Assembly: GCA_050084985.1 (NCBI GenBank)
Contig: JBITNC010000001.1
Coordinates: 124,000,001-124,064,000, forward strand
Reading direction: 5' to 3'
Origin: Nageia nagi
Taxonomy: Eukaryota; Pinophyta
Length of the DNA: 64,000 nucleotides
Under the pieces are notes generated by a model, which was not told where the DNA came from, made no database searches, and saw only the letters and a program-made list of their open reading frames with translations. A program made the translations under genes and the position numbers. Below, in pieces: positions 11,460 through 21,890 of the stretch (positions are counted from its first letter, which is position 1; each line of letters starts with the position of its first letter).

Positions 11460-11945
11460 TGTAGACACCTAAAATAACCCTCCTTTTTATAAACAAAAGA
11501 AGGGAATAAAAATTTAAACAAATAATAAAATTTTTTAAACCCTTCTAGTCATTGGTGACCCAATATAGTCATCGGTAACCCAATCCAATTATCAGTGTCT
11601 GACACATAATTGCTAGTGATCCTGTAAATAGAAAATTCAAAGAAAAAATGGAAAAATTTGGGCATCCAAGGAAATAAACCAATGGATATTGGATGACTCA
11701 TCCTTGATCCCATGCCCTCCCCACATAGATAAACCTTGTTACAAGGCTATATGAGCTTTTTTATCTAGTCCTTGCCTACAAAATAGCAACTTTGACCACC
11801 CAAAAATTCTATAAATTAAAACCTCTCCTAAGGAGAAAAGGATACACATTTTATGCAAAAATACTCTGCTAAAATAAATTCAAACTTGTAGTAGGTAATT
11901 GCATTACATTTTTTTTGTGCTTTCATACTTGTACTACATTACACT
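11460..11945 (+). repeat. gypsy LTR (3' or solo), right border uncertain
   Basis: It begins TGTAGACACCTAAAATAACC immediately after a polypurine tract, so this is the U3 start of a plus-strand LTR. About 90-140 bp in, it has repeated motifs GTCATTGGTGACCCAAT and GTCATCGGTAACCCAAT, related to motifs in the LTRs of the 21-33 kb gypsy element. A TATA box, TCTATAAATTAAA, lies at 11810-11816. The downstream border was not found; the coordinate given is only where LTR-like character fades. The body of this element to the left is absent or too decayed to see. Confidence 0.55.
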
Positions 11946-12299
11946 TTTATACATTTTTAACTATGTGACAAAGTATGTTTGATATGTTTCTTATTTGAGT
12001 GTGTGCAAGATTTGTAGGTGCATGGTAGCTAGTTTGAGTAAAAGAAATCCAAAATACTATTGAGCAATCAAAGATCATCATCAACATTTTCTTATAGGTT
12101 TTGGAGATACTACTAAAGACTTGTAGACATTGATACACTCATGCAAAGAAGGCCCAAGGGAGGCTATATCTTCCATCATAAACATAAAGCCCTTACTATA
12201 CAAGGCACTATTTTACATCACAAATCAACATGAGATTTATCATTGTAAAATAATTGTTGATATATATTAAAAATTCAATAAAAGAATTGTTATTGGGTG
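11946..12299. other. spacer after the plus-strand LTR
   Basis: May include the rest of the LTR's U5 region. No coding motif seen in either strand. Confidence 0.3.
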
Positions 12300-15000
12300 T
12301 AGCCTACTTTATTTTATTTGCTGATAGGGTTATTTTTTTGGATAGTACAAGAACAATTTGATAAACTAGGACTAGAAGGGCCAAAACAAAGATAAATATC
12401 ATCAACATCAAAAGACTAACTTTGAATATCAAGGTTGGCAAACTCTTATTCAAGCATGAAGGATTTGGGACCTTTAAAACCAATACCCTCTTGTCATGAC
12501 CAGCTTGAAAAGTGGTTTGGAAGGTATGGATCATAGCTTGCTCAAAATTTCCCAACCCATAACCTTGCCATTTACAATACTAAAAATATCATCAAATAAA
12601 ATCAATACATGATAAGTAATCAACTTTACTACAAAATTGATCTTTCAATGGATGATAAAAAGGGAAATCATATACAGAATCAACATTAGCATAAATAAAC
12701 AAAAAAAAATTATTTAGGACATTTACCTAAAGGAATAATAGATCCAATGGTGATGTAAGCATCCTTGGGTCAGACAAAATCCTTGATTGACTCAACATTG
12801 CATGAAACATCCTCAATTCAATATTCCCCCATACCAATGTTAGCATATTATAAAAATAGGGTAAGGATTAGAATCATTATGGTCATATTCCTTATCATGA
12901 GTGATATGATTGAATGTAGAAGCATGAAATTCTTCCTCTTGGGAAGGTCAAAGTGGCACATTTGAGGGTTGATAAAGGTCATGAGGTGGGGGAACTTGAT
13001 TATAAAATTAATTTTGGGAGGACTTAAATGGAGGCCTCTTGATATGAGGCCCATAACTTAATGAATGCAATGATGAAGACTCAATATATGATTTACCATT
13101 AGGATTTGTATGGTGAGGTACATCTAATGGAGGTGATGATAATGAAGGTTGTGAACCAAGAGATGGAATAGGATGAGGATGCAAAGATTGAGAAACTTGT
13201 GAATTGTATTATGCCTAATTATGATTATTATTCATAAGGATAGTGATGGAAAATAAACTTGGTATAGAAAATGTATCAAGATCTTGAATAAGGTTGCAAT
13301 GGCTAATAGGAAACATGTATTGAATAGGAAAACACCATCCATTTCATCAAATCTTAAAAGAATATTATACTGCATTTCACCCTCAACAATATGGTAAGAC
13401 ATAGGAACTAATCTCACTTTGACCTTAGTAGGAATCATAACTACTCTCAAAGTGGTAGAAAAAGTATTATTATATTCCCTGATGGTTAAAGTGGGAGAAC
13501 TCAAATAAGATAGTGGGATACCAAGATTTGGAAGTGTTGTTGTAGATACCACATTGATAGTTAACCCTTCATCAATCATGACTCTCTTAACTCTTTTTCC
13601 ATCTATATATATAACAATTTAGATATCTAGATGTATCTTGGATGATCTAGAAGTGTGATATACCTCATCCATGTAGAAAGTAATAGAATACCTCATATAA
13701 TCTTGAACTATCACACAAAAATCTATAAAGGCACTAAGATCATCATTAGATAACTCAATGGTCTTAACTATATCATTCAAGGTATTTCAATGAGCTTTGG
13801 ATTGCTATAAAAAATCCCATAAGGACAACTTAGTAGGCATTAACTACAACTATTGCTCTAACTGATTCTAAACTATAATAGCTATTCTAGAAGGATGAGA
13901 TAAAAATTGAATGTTAACTAGTTATGTAGTATGTTGTGCTCTTATGTCTTGAGGGTGGCTACTTTATCACCTCCTCTTCCTATATTAGTAGCAACATGAA
14001 CTATCTCAATGTCCATCATACTAACAAACTTAGTGGGTAAAGGACTACCATGCATCACTTATCTCAAAATAAAGGCCATGGTACTTACTTGGTTTACATT
14101 AGGACCATATTCTAGCAAATGATTTTGGTATACCCCCAAATCTTGATTAGGTTGAGGTTGGGGTGCTCTTATAGAAATATGACCATCACCAATTAATCTC
14201 TAAGTAGTGGCTCTTAAAGTTTTAAATTTATTAGTCACATGTCATTGCTAATGATGGAAAGCGCAAAACTTAGCTATACCATTATGGGTGTGCACCATTA
14301 GGGTATGCCAATCTTATATTAGGAAGCATAACTAATATTAAATCTAGAAGGTTTTTGAGTATTTCTTCTATGGGATCCACTAATGGTATCCATATCCAAT
14401 TCTTATGTTGTTATTGTGGTTTCCTTGGTATTATAGGAGTTCTTGCTTGATTGTTACCCTAATTAGCCTGATTATCTTGATTTGCTTGGTTGCCTTGATT
14501 ATACTACCCTTAGTTACCTTGGTTTCCTTGACTAAATTAGACTTGATTACCTTGATTATATGTTCCTTGATCCTATTCTTGGTACTAATTCCTTGGATGA
14601 TTATTACTTTATCTAAGAGGTGCTATTTTAAGAATTGGTTGTGCCTAATTAATCACATATGTTACTTTATTTGCTTGTGGCCTAGGCTAAGTTGGATTAG
14701 GATTGCCACCATTATTGTAATTCTTTTGAGCATATTTATTATCCTTTTTTTAGCTTTATTTCACCCTCTTGAATCTTCACCTCTTCAATGATCTTTGCTT
14801 GAGCTAAGGCATCTTCAAAGGTAAGGTTCCTTTGAATTTTCAAGATAGAAAAGATGTGCTTGTTGCAACTCCTAGAGAATAGATTGACCAACTCCTCTTG
14901 GGCCAAGCTATATGGAATATTGATTATAACTACTCTCAAGTGGGACACATAATATGATAGAGACTCATCATCAAATTGGGATAACTTACTCAAACTTGGG
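12300..15000 (-). pseudogene. Ty3/gypsy gag-protease remnant
   Basis: Domains appear in order on the minus strand. The end of gag is at 14993-14739 (SLAQEELVNLFSRSC, then EDALAQAKIIEEVKIQ). A Gln/Asn/Gly-rich linker with repeated GNQ words follows at about 14580-14430. A zinc-knuckle-like word (AKFCAFHH, about 14270-14245) is followed by a DGHISIRAPQPQPNQ linker. A retropepsin lies at 13579-13232 with active-site word VMIDEGLTINVVS and the later YHIVEGEMQYNILL. A proline-rich linker runs to about 12300. Many stops and shifts make it non-functional. No reverse transcriptase follows: a plus-strand LTR begins at 11460. The 5' LTR of the same element is probably 15462-16467. Confidence 0.75.
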
Positions 15001-15461
15001 AGTTTAAATGGTGATAGGGGACTATTGTCACCTAATTATAGGTCTTAAATTCTATGACACTTGATAAAAATAAAAAATACTAGCTCAAAGCCCTAAAATA
15101 CCCTAACTAGTATAGACTAGACCAACTAGAAAAGAGAATTGAATTGGATGAAAATTGGCCAACAATTTGAGCATCTAAATCCTAATCGATCTACTAGAGG
15201 TCAGTTAGACTTTGTCAACTAGTTTGTAGTGAGCTAGCTACTATTCTCCTAACTTTTGTACTTCAATATTTTTAGGGTTTTATTTCATATTGTTCAAGAA
15301 TGTTCACTAAAATAAATCAAACTAACTCAGTATATAGAAACATCCAAAAATATAATAAGAAAGGGTCAAAGATGACAAATAAAATCAAGAAGAAAGAGAT
15401 TTAAAACTCCTCTATAATTACAAATCTTGGATCAAGGGAGGTCCCACCATGATCACTAATT
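15001..15461 (-). other. leader and probable primer-binding region of the gypsy remnant
   Basis: Directly downstream of the LTR end on the minus strand the sequence reads TTAGTGATCATGGTGGGACC then TCCC. Its layout resembles that after the 5' LTR of the 21-33 kb gypsy element (TTTTGGCACTAGAAGGAGGG then CCCTCCC). I cannot name the primer tRNA. Most of gag is missing, so an internal deletion lies between the leader and position 15000. Confidence 0.4.
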
Positions 15462-16467
15462 TGTAGGTATACCAAAAAGGGATACAAGGAAGATAGGAGA
15501 CCCCACACTTAGGTTCCCTCATCTCAAGAAAAGGCCCATGTTGCAATGTCTAAAACATTGCTTGAAATGTGATTAGATGGTAATGATAAATAAAAATGGA
15601 AAGAGAGCGGTTTTAGAGTGGTTTTATTTTCTCTTTTTCAATACCCACAACTCTAAATAACCTTTTAATAAGATAAAAGAGGAGGATTCTAAGTTCTAGG
15701 TGCTTAAGACCCTAGAACCATGCCAAGATAGCTAATGAGCTTGTAGGCCTCCAAACCTTGAATCAAAAAGGCACTAGAAAACAACACAATGCCTAAAATG
15801 CAAACTAGCATAGGATTAAAATAGATTAACTAAAATAAAATTAAACTAAACTATCCTAAACTAAGTATACAAGAGACTAGCATAGAAAAACTAGTATGCA
15901 ACCATGTACCAAAATAACAAAGATGAAACAAAAGGATATATGATTAAGCCCTTGAATTTCTCCTCAAGATCCTACAAAAAACACTCAAAATAATGATTAG
16001 TACCACAAAAAAAGACCAAAATGTGTTACCCAAGGTTCCCTTTCAATATGAGAACAAAAATCCTCTTTTTGTTTCTTTGGAAGTGATAGGTAAAGCTCCA
16101 AGTGGAAGGTTTTTGCCAAAGTATCAAATGGACAATCTCAAGTGCCTTAATAGTAAGAAGTCATGAGTTTCCCATTATGCTAAGTGAATGTGTGTTGTAA
16201 AAGCTAATTTTGAATTAACTTATATACAAAATTAGCTTATGGGTTGGTTAGGGTTTAAACCCTAACCTGTTAGTTGGTCCCCTAACCAATGGGTTGGTTA
16301 GGGTCCAAAGTGACAAGGTGGTAACAATGGTTTAAGTTACCAAAATTGATCACATGAATAGGGTCAAGATAGGACAAAGGGATCATAGGATAATGATAAA
16401 CTATAACATAGGCTAAATCATCATGAATCACCTAAAGTATATGGAGAATGATTTTGAGGTGTCTACA
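15462..16467 (-). repeat. gypsy 5' LTR (minus orientation)
   Basis: On the minus strand it starts TGTAGACACCTCAAAATC at 16467 and ends near ACCTACA at 15462, about 1006 bp with TG...CA ends. The start matches the TGTAGACACCT start of the other gypsy LTRs in the window (11460 and 21873). A TATA-like word, TTTGTATATAAG, lies around 16221-16230, with telobox-like palindromes just upstream. The gag-protease remnant follows on the same strand. No second copy of this LTR was found, so the element is truncated at its 3' side. Confidence 0.6.
16246..16267. promoter_or_regulatory. 22-bp telobox palindrome in LTR U3
   Basis: Perfect palindrome whose half is GGTTAGGGTTT; it contains AAACCCTAA (a plant telobox) on both strands. 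It lies about 20 bp upstream of the TATA-like word of the minus-strand LTR. A second partial copy of GGGTTGGTTAGGGT lies 50 bp away (about 16290-16304). Confidence 0.6.
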
Positions 16468-16750
16468 CCACAAGTAAAGCCACCAAAAGGCATGAATTTC
16501 CACCACTAGTTTTGACTCTAACAACTCATGCTCCTTGTATGATTGGTGTAGATATGCGGATAGGTGTAGAAAAGTAAGAATATTTAGGTTGATTTTGGAA
16601 TGGATCATGATTTTTAAATCTATTGATTTAAAAAAATCTATGTCTTTATTCTCTTTCTAAATTTTTTCTTACTCTTTATTACTCTCTTTTGAGATGAGTA
16701 GGGTCTACATGCAAAATCCAATTGTATTCTCATCTAAATATTTTAGTTTT
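16468..16750. other. short spacer between gypsy LTR and copia element
   Basis: No gene recognised. Its last five bases, GTTTT (16746-16750), are the left copy of the copia target-site duplication. Before the copia insertion this stretch was continuous with the sequence starting at 34342. Confidence 0.6.
16746..16750. repeat. copia target-site duplication, left copy (GTTTT)
   Basis: GTTTT immediately before the LTR edge; identical to 34337-34341 after the other edge. Confidence 0.85.
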
Positions 16751-17274
16751 TGAAGTTTTAATCACTTTATCATAAATAAAAAACACTTCTAGAATCATTA
16801 AAAATTTACCCAACATTCACAACTACATGACAGAATTTAAAAATTGACATAGATCTAGCAAACAAAGTGGAATTCTTACAATGATATTTTGTCAAATAGT
16901 TTGCTTTACAAGTCCATGGTGCTATTTACAAGTTACACCAAATGATTCTAGAATCCAACCCAAACATGAGTTTAAAATACCTATTTATACATGCTAATGC
17001 TAAACAAGTAATAATAGAAGGAAAAAAGATTATAAAATTAACTTAAAAAAGCTAAAGCTACTTGGTAGTTTACAAGAAATTACCTAGGAACTATCAAGAT
17101 GAAATGCAATCTAAACATGTTAGGTGGGTGCATTTATAGTAAATGTAGTTATATTTAGGAAAAATGATGAAATTTTGTTTTGAAAATGTGGTGGGCTATT
17201 GCATTTTCTCATATAATGTAATATTTAAATTTTGGAGCTTTGAATTTCAAAGCTGATGAAGTCTAGTTTCAACA
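16751..17274 (-). repeat. copia 3' LTR
   Basis: 524 bp. On the minus strand it starts TGTTGAAACTAGACTT and ends ACTTCA. It aligns throughout with 33805-34336. A TATA box (minus strand GTATAAATAGG) lies near 16982-16992. Confidence 0.88.
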
Positions 17275-20200
17275 TACTCCCCCTTGATGTTTAGAGGGCT
17301 GAAAATCAAGTCTCTCAACATCAAAAATTAAAATTTAACAACCTATTTGGTGAAGATATCAAAAATTTGATATTTTATATTGCAATAACTCAGTTTGATC
17401 AAATTATTCACTAGTATGTCTATGATAAAATGGTACACTTGATATCTAAGTATTTTGAATGAGCATGATGGACTAGATTTTGTGCCAACTTAATGGTACT
17501 TTGGTTTTCATAAAAAAGAGTAATAAAGTGTTCCTACTTCTCACCTATCTCATTAAGATTTTTTAAAAGACATAGGCCTTTTGTACTAGTTGAGTTTAAT
17601 GTTATATACACAGCCTTTATAGAAGAAAAAGCTATTGTACTTTGCTTCCTGGAACTCCAAGTAGTCAAACATGTACTGAGTGATAAGCAATTGCCATTAG
17701 TGGCCTTTCAGTCATCCATATTACTCTTCTAATCATTGTCACTAAATCCAATCAGCTTCACATTATCATTAGAGAAGAAATCAAGGGAAAAACCTACTTT
17801 CCCATGCACATACCTTAGAATTGTTTTGGCTACTTTCAAGTGTAAGAAAGAAGGATCAACCATGTATCTAAAACAAAGCAATACAACATAGTATATATAT
17901 GGTTTTATGTTACATAGAAATATTAAACTCCTCACATTGCTCCTATACTCTATTTTATTTAGTTTTCCATCTGCATCATCTGAACACAATAACTCTTCAT
18001 ATGCAATTGGAGTAGCTATATGTTTGCATTCACTCATACCAAATTTAGTCAACATTTCTCTAGCATACTTGGCTTGAAAAAGAAATATCCCATCATATGT
18101 TTGATTTATCTCCATGCCCAAGAAATAAATCATCAAACCAAGGTCAATCATATCAAATTCATTTTACATCTTAGTTTTAAAAGAATCACATAATGAAGAA
18201 CTACTTCCTATAAATAATAAATCATCTGCATTCAAGCAAACAAGTATAATTTCAATACCTTGCTTCTTGTATCTTTCAATGGAACCATCATTATTCCTCT
18301 TGATATTATAGATCCATTTACTTTTAATGCATTTCCTATTTTGGGGCAGCTCATATAATGCTCATGTGTCATTCTTGATAATGGAAGAAATCTCCTTATT
18401 CACAACCTTCATCCACACTTTGTTACAAAATGCTTGTTTAAAATAAGAAAGCTCAAAATCATCAAATTTAGTAACTTGTGAAGAACTAGAAACATGAGCA
18501 TTGGAAGTAGAATCCACTAAAGCATAATTTACCACATCATATTTGGGCTCATCATTGTCTTAATATCCTAATATTTGCAAATTTTCTAGCCCTTTCAAAT
18601 TAGCATCAAGCTCCTTATGTTGAATCCTTGTCAACCTTATTGAAACATTTTGGTCCAACATTTCAAAAGAGGGATGATCTTTCAATGCTCTTTTACCTTT
18701 TATTGACTATTCTACACTTGCACTTGGTGATGGAGGTGAAGAATAACCATGTTTGTAGGAACTAACACTAATAAGATAATTTCTAAACAACCAAGATCAC
18801 ATGAAAGCTATCAATTCACATCTAACTATCACATAAAGCAATCTCATAAAAATAACACAAGATGTAAGTGGTTCCTCCAACTTGAAGTACATCCACTAAC
18901 TAGATCTTTATGTCAATCACAAATACAACTCTCTTACAATCCTCCTAATCTTTTATCCTAACCACTATCCTATAGCATAACTTTACTCCACAAATTTGCG
19001 TGTGATCACAAAGAGGAAGCCTTCCATTTATAGGTGAAAATCCCTCTTTGGATCATCCTTTTATCCATTGTACAAAAACATGGTATGCACATCCTTTTAC
19101 CTAAGGGGCATGCTCATGACATGGAGTGTAGGACAAGTTACATTATAATATTCACTTAAATATTTAAGGTATCAAATAATACCCTTAAGTATTAGTGAAC
19201 TTACATAGAAGATTATTACAAAATCTTTACAATAATGCACTATACATTCCAACAATGTTGTGGACTTTAAGATGCACTTGAATACCCCATTTGTGAAGAG
19301 GGATCAAATATGGGTTGAACTTGATTATGTGAAACATGGCTGGGTTGAACACTTCCTTAGTCATTTGAAGCATTCTCTTAAAATATACCATCATCAACAA
19401 TAAACTTTTAGCAATTTGAGACTTCCAACTTCCCCCTTCTTCAAAAATGGCATCTCTATACACCACAACTTTATGAGAAATTAGATTTAAAAATCTATAA
19501 ACTTTGGAGTGTTCACTATAGCTAATAAAAATACACTTATCACTCTTAGCATCAAGCTTTTTTCTATGTTCATCATTCGCATGAACATATGCAAGACAAA
19601 TAAAAACTTTAAAATATTTCATACTTGGCTTCTTTCCAAGCCAACTCTCATAAGGAGTAATACTATCCAAAATCCTTATATGAATCCTATTTAAAATATA
19701 AACAATAGTGTAAATATCTTTAGCCCAATAAAAATTGCTCAAACCTTTTATGTGCATCATACACCTTGCCATTTCTACCAAATTTTGGTTCTTTCTTTCA
19801 GCCACTACATCTTCTTGAGGTGTGTATATTGAAGTCAATTACCTCTTAATGCTAGAATCTTTACAGAACTTCAAAAAATTATTAGAAGAAAACTCACCAC
19901 CACCATCAGGTCTTAAACACTTAATGGTATGCCCACTTTGGTTCTCAACATTAGCTTTAAAAATCTTGAAACACTCAAAGGCCTCATATTTGTGTTGAAG
20001 AAAGAATACCTAACAATGTCTAGAAAAATCATCGATAAAGGTGAGAAAATAATAAGCTTTACCCATACTTTGTGTTTGCATTGGTCCAAAAAGATCACTT
20101 TGCACCAATTGTAAAAGAGATTGAGCCCTTCATACTTCATTATTTGGAAAATGATCCCTTGCATGCTTTCTAAGAGCACACCCTTCACACACTGTATTAG

Positions 20201-21019
20201 TGTCTTGGACCTTCAAAAAACCATAAACAAGTGGATACAAAAGTTTTAAACTTTAAAAATTCACATGGCCAAACCTTAAATGCCATAACTTAAGACTATC
20301 ATCAATGCTCACATAAGAAACACCTTCCCTTGGGAAAAAGATTATTTTTATTCATTTTTACTATAGTGACCAACCTTCCACCTCTATTATTATCATAGCT
20401 CTTGCACATTTTATCCTCAAAAACCAATTTATAATTATTTTCCAGTATTTTTCCAATGCTTAAAAGAGATTATTTCAAATAAAGAGAAAAATAAATACTT
20501 TTTACCTTCATTGTACCTTTCTTAGTAGGAACCAATATGTCCTCCTTTGCAATTACCCCCAAGAATTTTTCATCCCCAAGTTTGATGCTAGAACTAAAGA
20601 AATGATCAAGAGATGATATAAGCTCATTCTTTTTGGTCATGTGGTGTGAATAACCACTATCAAGAACCCAAGTTTCATCCTCTTCTTCTTATGAAAGAAG
20701 TGCATTGGCTCCATGATTCTCCTCTTGGAAAATACAAAGAAACAAGATATCTTCTTCATAGTATTCTTCTTCCCCATAATCTTTATATGAATCTTCTTCT
20801 AGATAATTCATTGATTTATTATGTTGAGAGGCTTGTTTTAACCTATACTCTCTCTTAAAATGGCCAAATTTGTTACAATGATAGCATTGCATATTCCTTT
20901 TATATTTTCCTCTAGCTCTTGTACTATATCCCCCTATATTACTAGCACTTATACTATTAGCTTGATCACCATATGAAATCTAATCTCTTCCTCTTCCTCT
21001 TCTAAAAGAGCCTCTTCTT
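17275..21019 (-). pseudogene. copia pol: zinc knuckle, protease, integrase, RT, RNase H
   Basis: Reading leftward, a Gag zinc knuckle CYHCNKFGHFKREYR (about 20887-20843) has its last Cys replaced by Tyr. The protease word VLDSGYSHHMT follows near 20665-20633. The pre-integrase word is LWHLRFGHVNF then CEGCALRKHARDHFP. The integrase core has FIDDFSRHC, LRPDGGGEF and VVAERKNQNLVEMAR, which supply the later Asp and the Glu. RT begins with KCIKSKWIYNIKRNNDGSIERYK, then jumps to NADDLLFIGS and IDLGLMIYFLGMEI. RNase H reaches about 17290 (WSSRKQSTIA, then STIKLAQN). About 125 RT residues are missing near 18265. Stops at 20010-20012 (Trp), 19839-19841 (Gln) and 18362-18364 (Trp) are C-to-T type. The pol is dead. 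Confidence 0.9.
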
Positions 21020-21024
21020 CCACA
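21020..21024. repeat. nested gypsy target duplication, left copy (CCACA)
   Basis: CCACA here against CCACC at 32977-32981: a 5-bp target duplication with one mismatch, inside the copia gag. Confidence 0.75.
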
Positions 21025-21873
21025 TGTTGCAGTGAAAATAGAGCTGGAATGTAGAATAACATGAAATACAAATTATTCTTAAATCTTCATTGAACCTCAA
21101 ATTATACAAAATAGATAGAAAATGTTGTAATTATAAATTAATATTGATTTTCAGTTCAAACTACAATTTGCCCTTAGAAGGGACTTTTACAAATGCCATT
21201 TGCCAAAATGAAGGTATTAGATCTTCATTATTTTTGATTTGCTTGCTTCTCTCCTTGATGTGGACAACCTGTAAATCCTACACACATGCAAAAGATAATA
21301 ACATCAAAGCATCTATGTATGACATATATTAAATTGAAGCTAACATAAAATAATAAAATGTATAAGCTCACAAGATTTTGGCAGCATTACCCTACTTTAA
21401 AAATGGGTCAAGATCCTCTCTCATTTGCTTTGTATTAGCTTATAATTATAGATTTTGGATGAGATGTTTCAAGGCTGGTAAGAGGAAGTGAACAGCCACC
21501 GTAGGTCGTAACTGACCCCTCTGTCCACCTTGTCTTGGAAAGTTGAAATGTTTTAACTTTCTCTCACTATTTTGGTGTCTTTTCGGCTATTACAGAGTTA
21601 TCGATGATTGGAATACGGACATCGGTGACTGGCTCAAAACGTTGGCATTTGTTTTGGGTCACCGGTGACTGGTTAACAATTTTATAACAATATTAAAATG
21701 ATCATCAAATAGTCAATTTTTATCAAAAAGGGGTCATGTGACCACTTGTTTTACATGTACTCAATGAGAGCTATCCAATAATGGACTTTTCAAGCTTATT
21801 TGAGGCTTGTATAAAGAGTTATGATTATTTCAATATTTACTAGTTAAAAAGGGGACATTTTTAGGTGTCTACA
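21025..21873 (-). repeat. gypsy 3' LTR
   Basis: 849 bp. On the minus strand it starts TGTAGACACCTAAAAATG and ends CACTGCAACA. It aligns with 32128-32976 with one small indel or two. Differences cluster at 21590-21690, around repeated GTCACCGGTGAC-like motifs. A possible TATA word (CTATAATTATAAGC) lies near 21440. Confidence 0.92.
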
Positions 21874-21890
21874 TTTTGCCCCTTTTTGAA
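21874..21890 (-). promoter_or_regulatory. polypurine tract
   Basis: Minus strand TTCAAAAAGGGGCAAAA lies directly against the TGTAGACA start of the 3' LTR, the normal site of plus-strand DNA priming. Confidence 0.85.

Noticed and set aside
12848-13054. Overlapping frames on both strands around 12.8-13.0 kb
   Set aside because: They fall in the proline-rich linker after the gypsy protease and show no domain of their own.
14405-14791. 128-codon plus-strand frame with strong hydrophobic character
   Set aside because: It is antisense to the Gln/Asn-rich gag linker on the minus strand, so the apparent membrane protein is an artefact.
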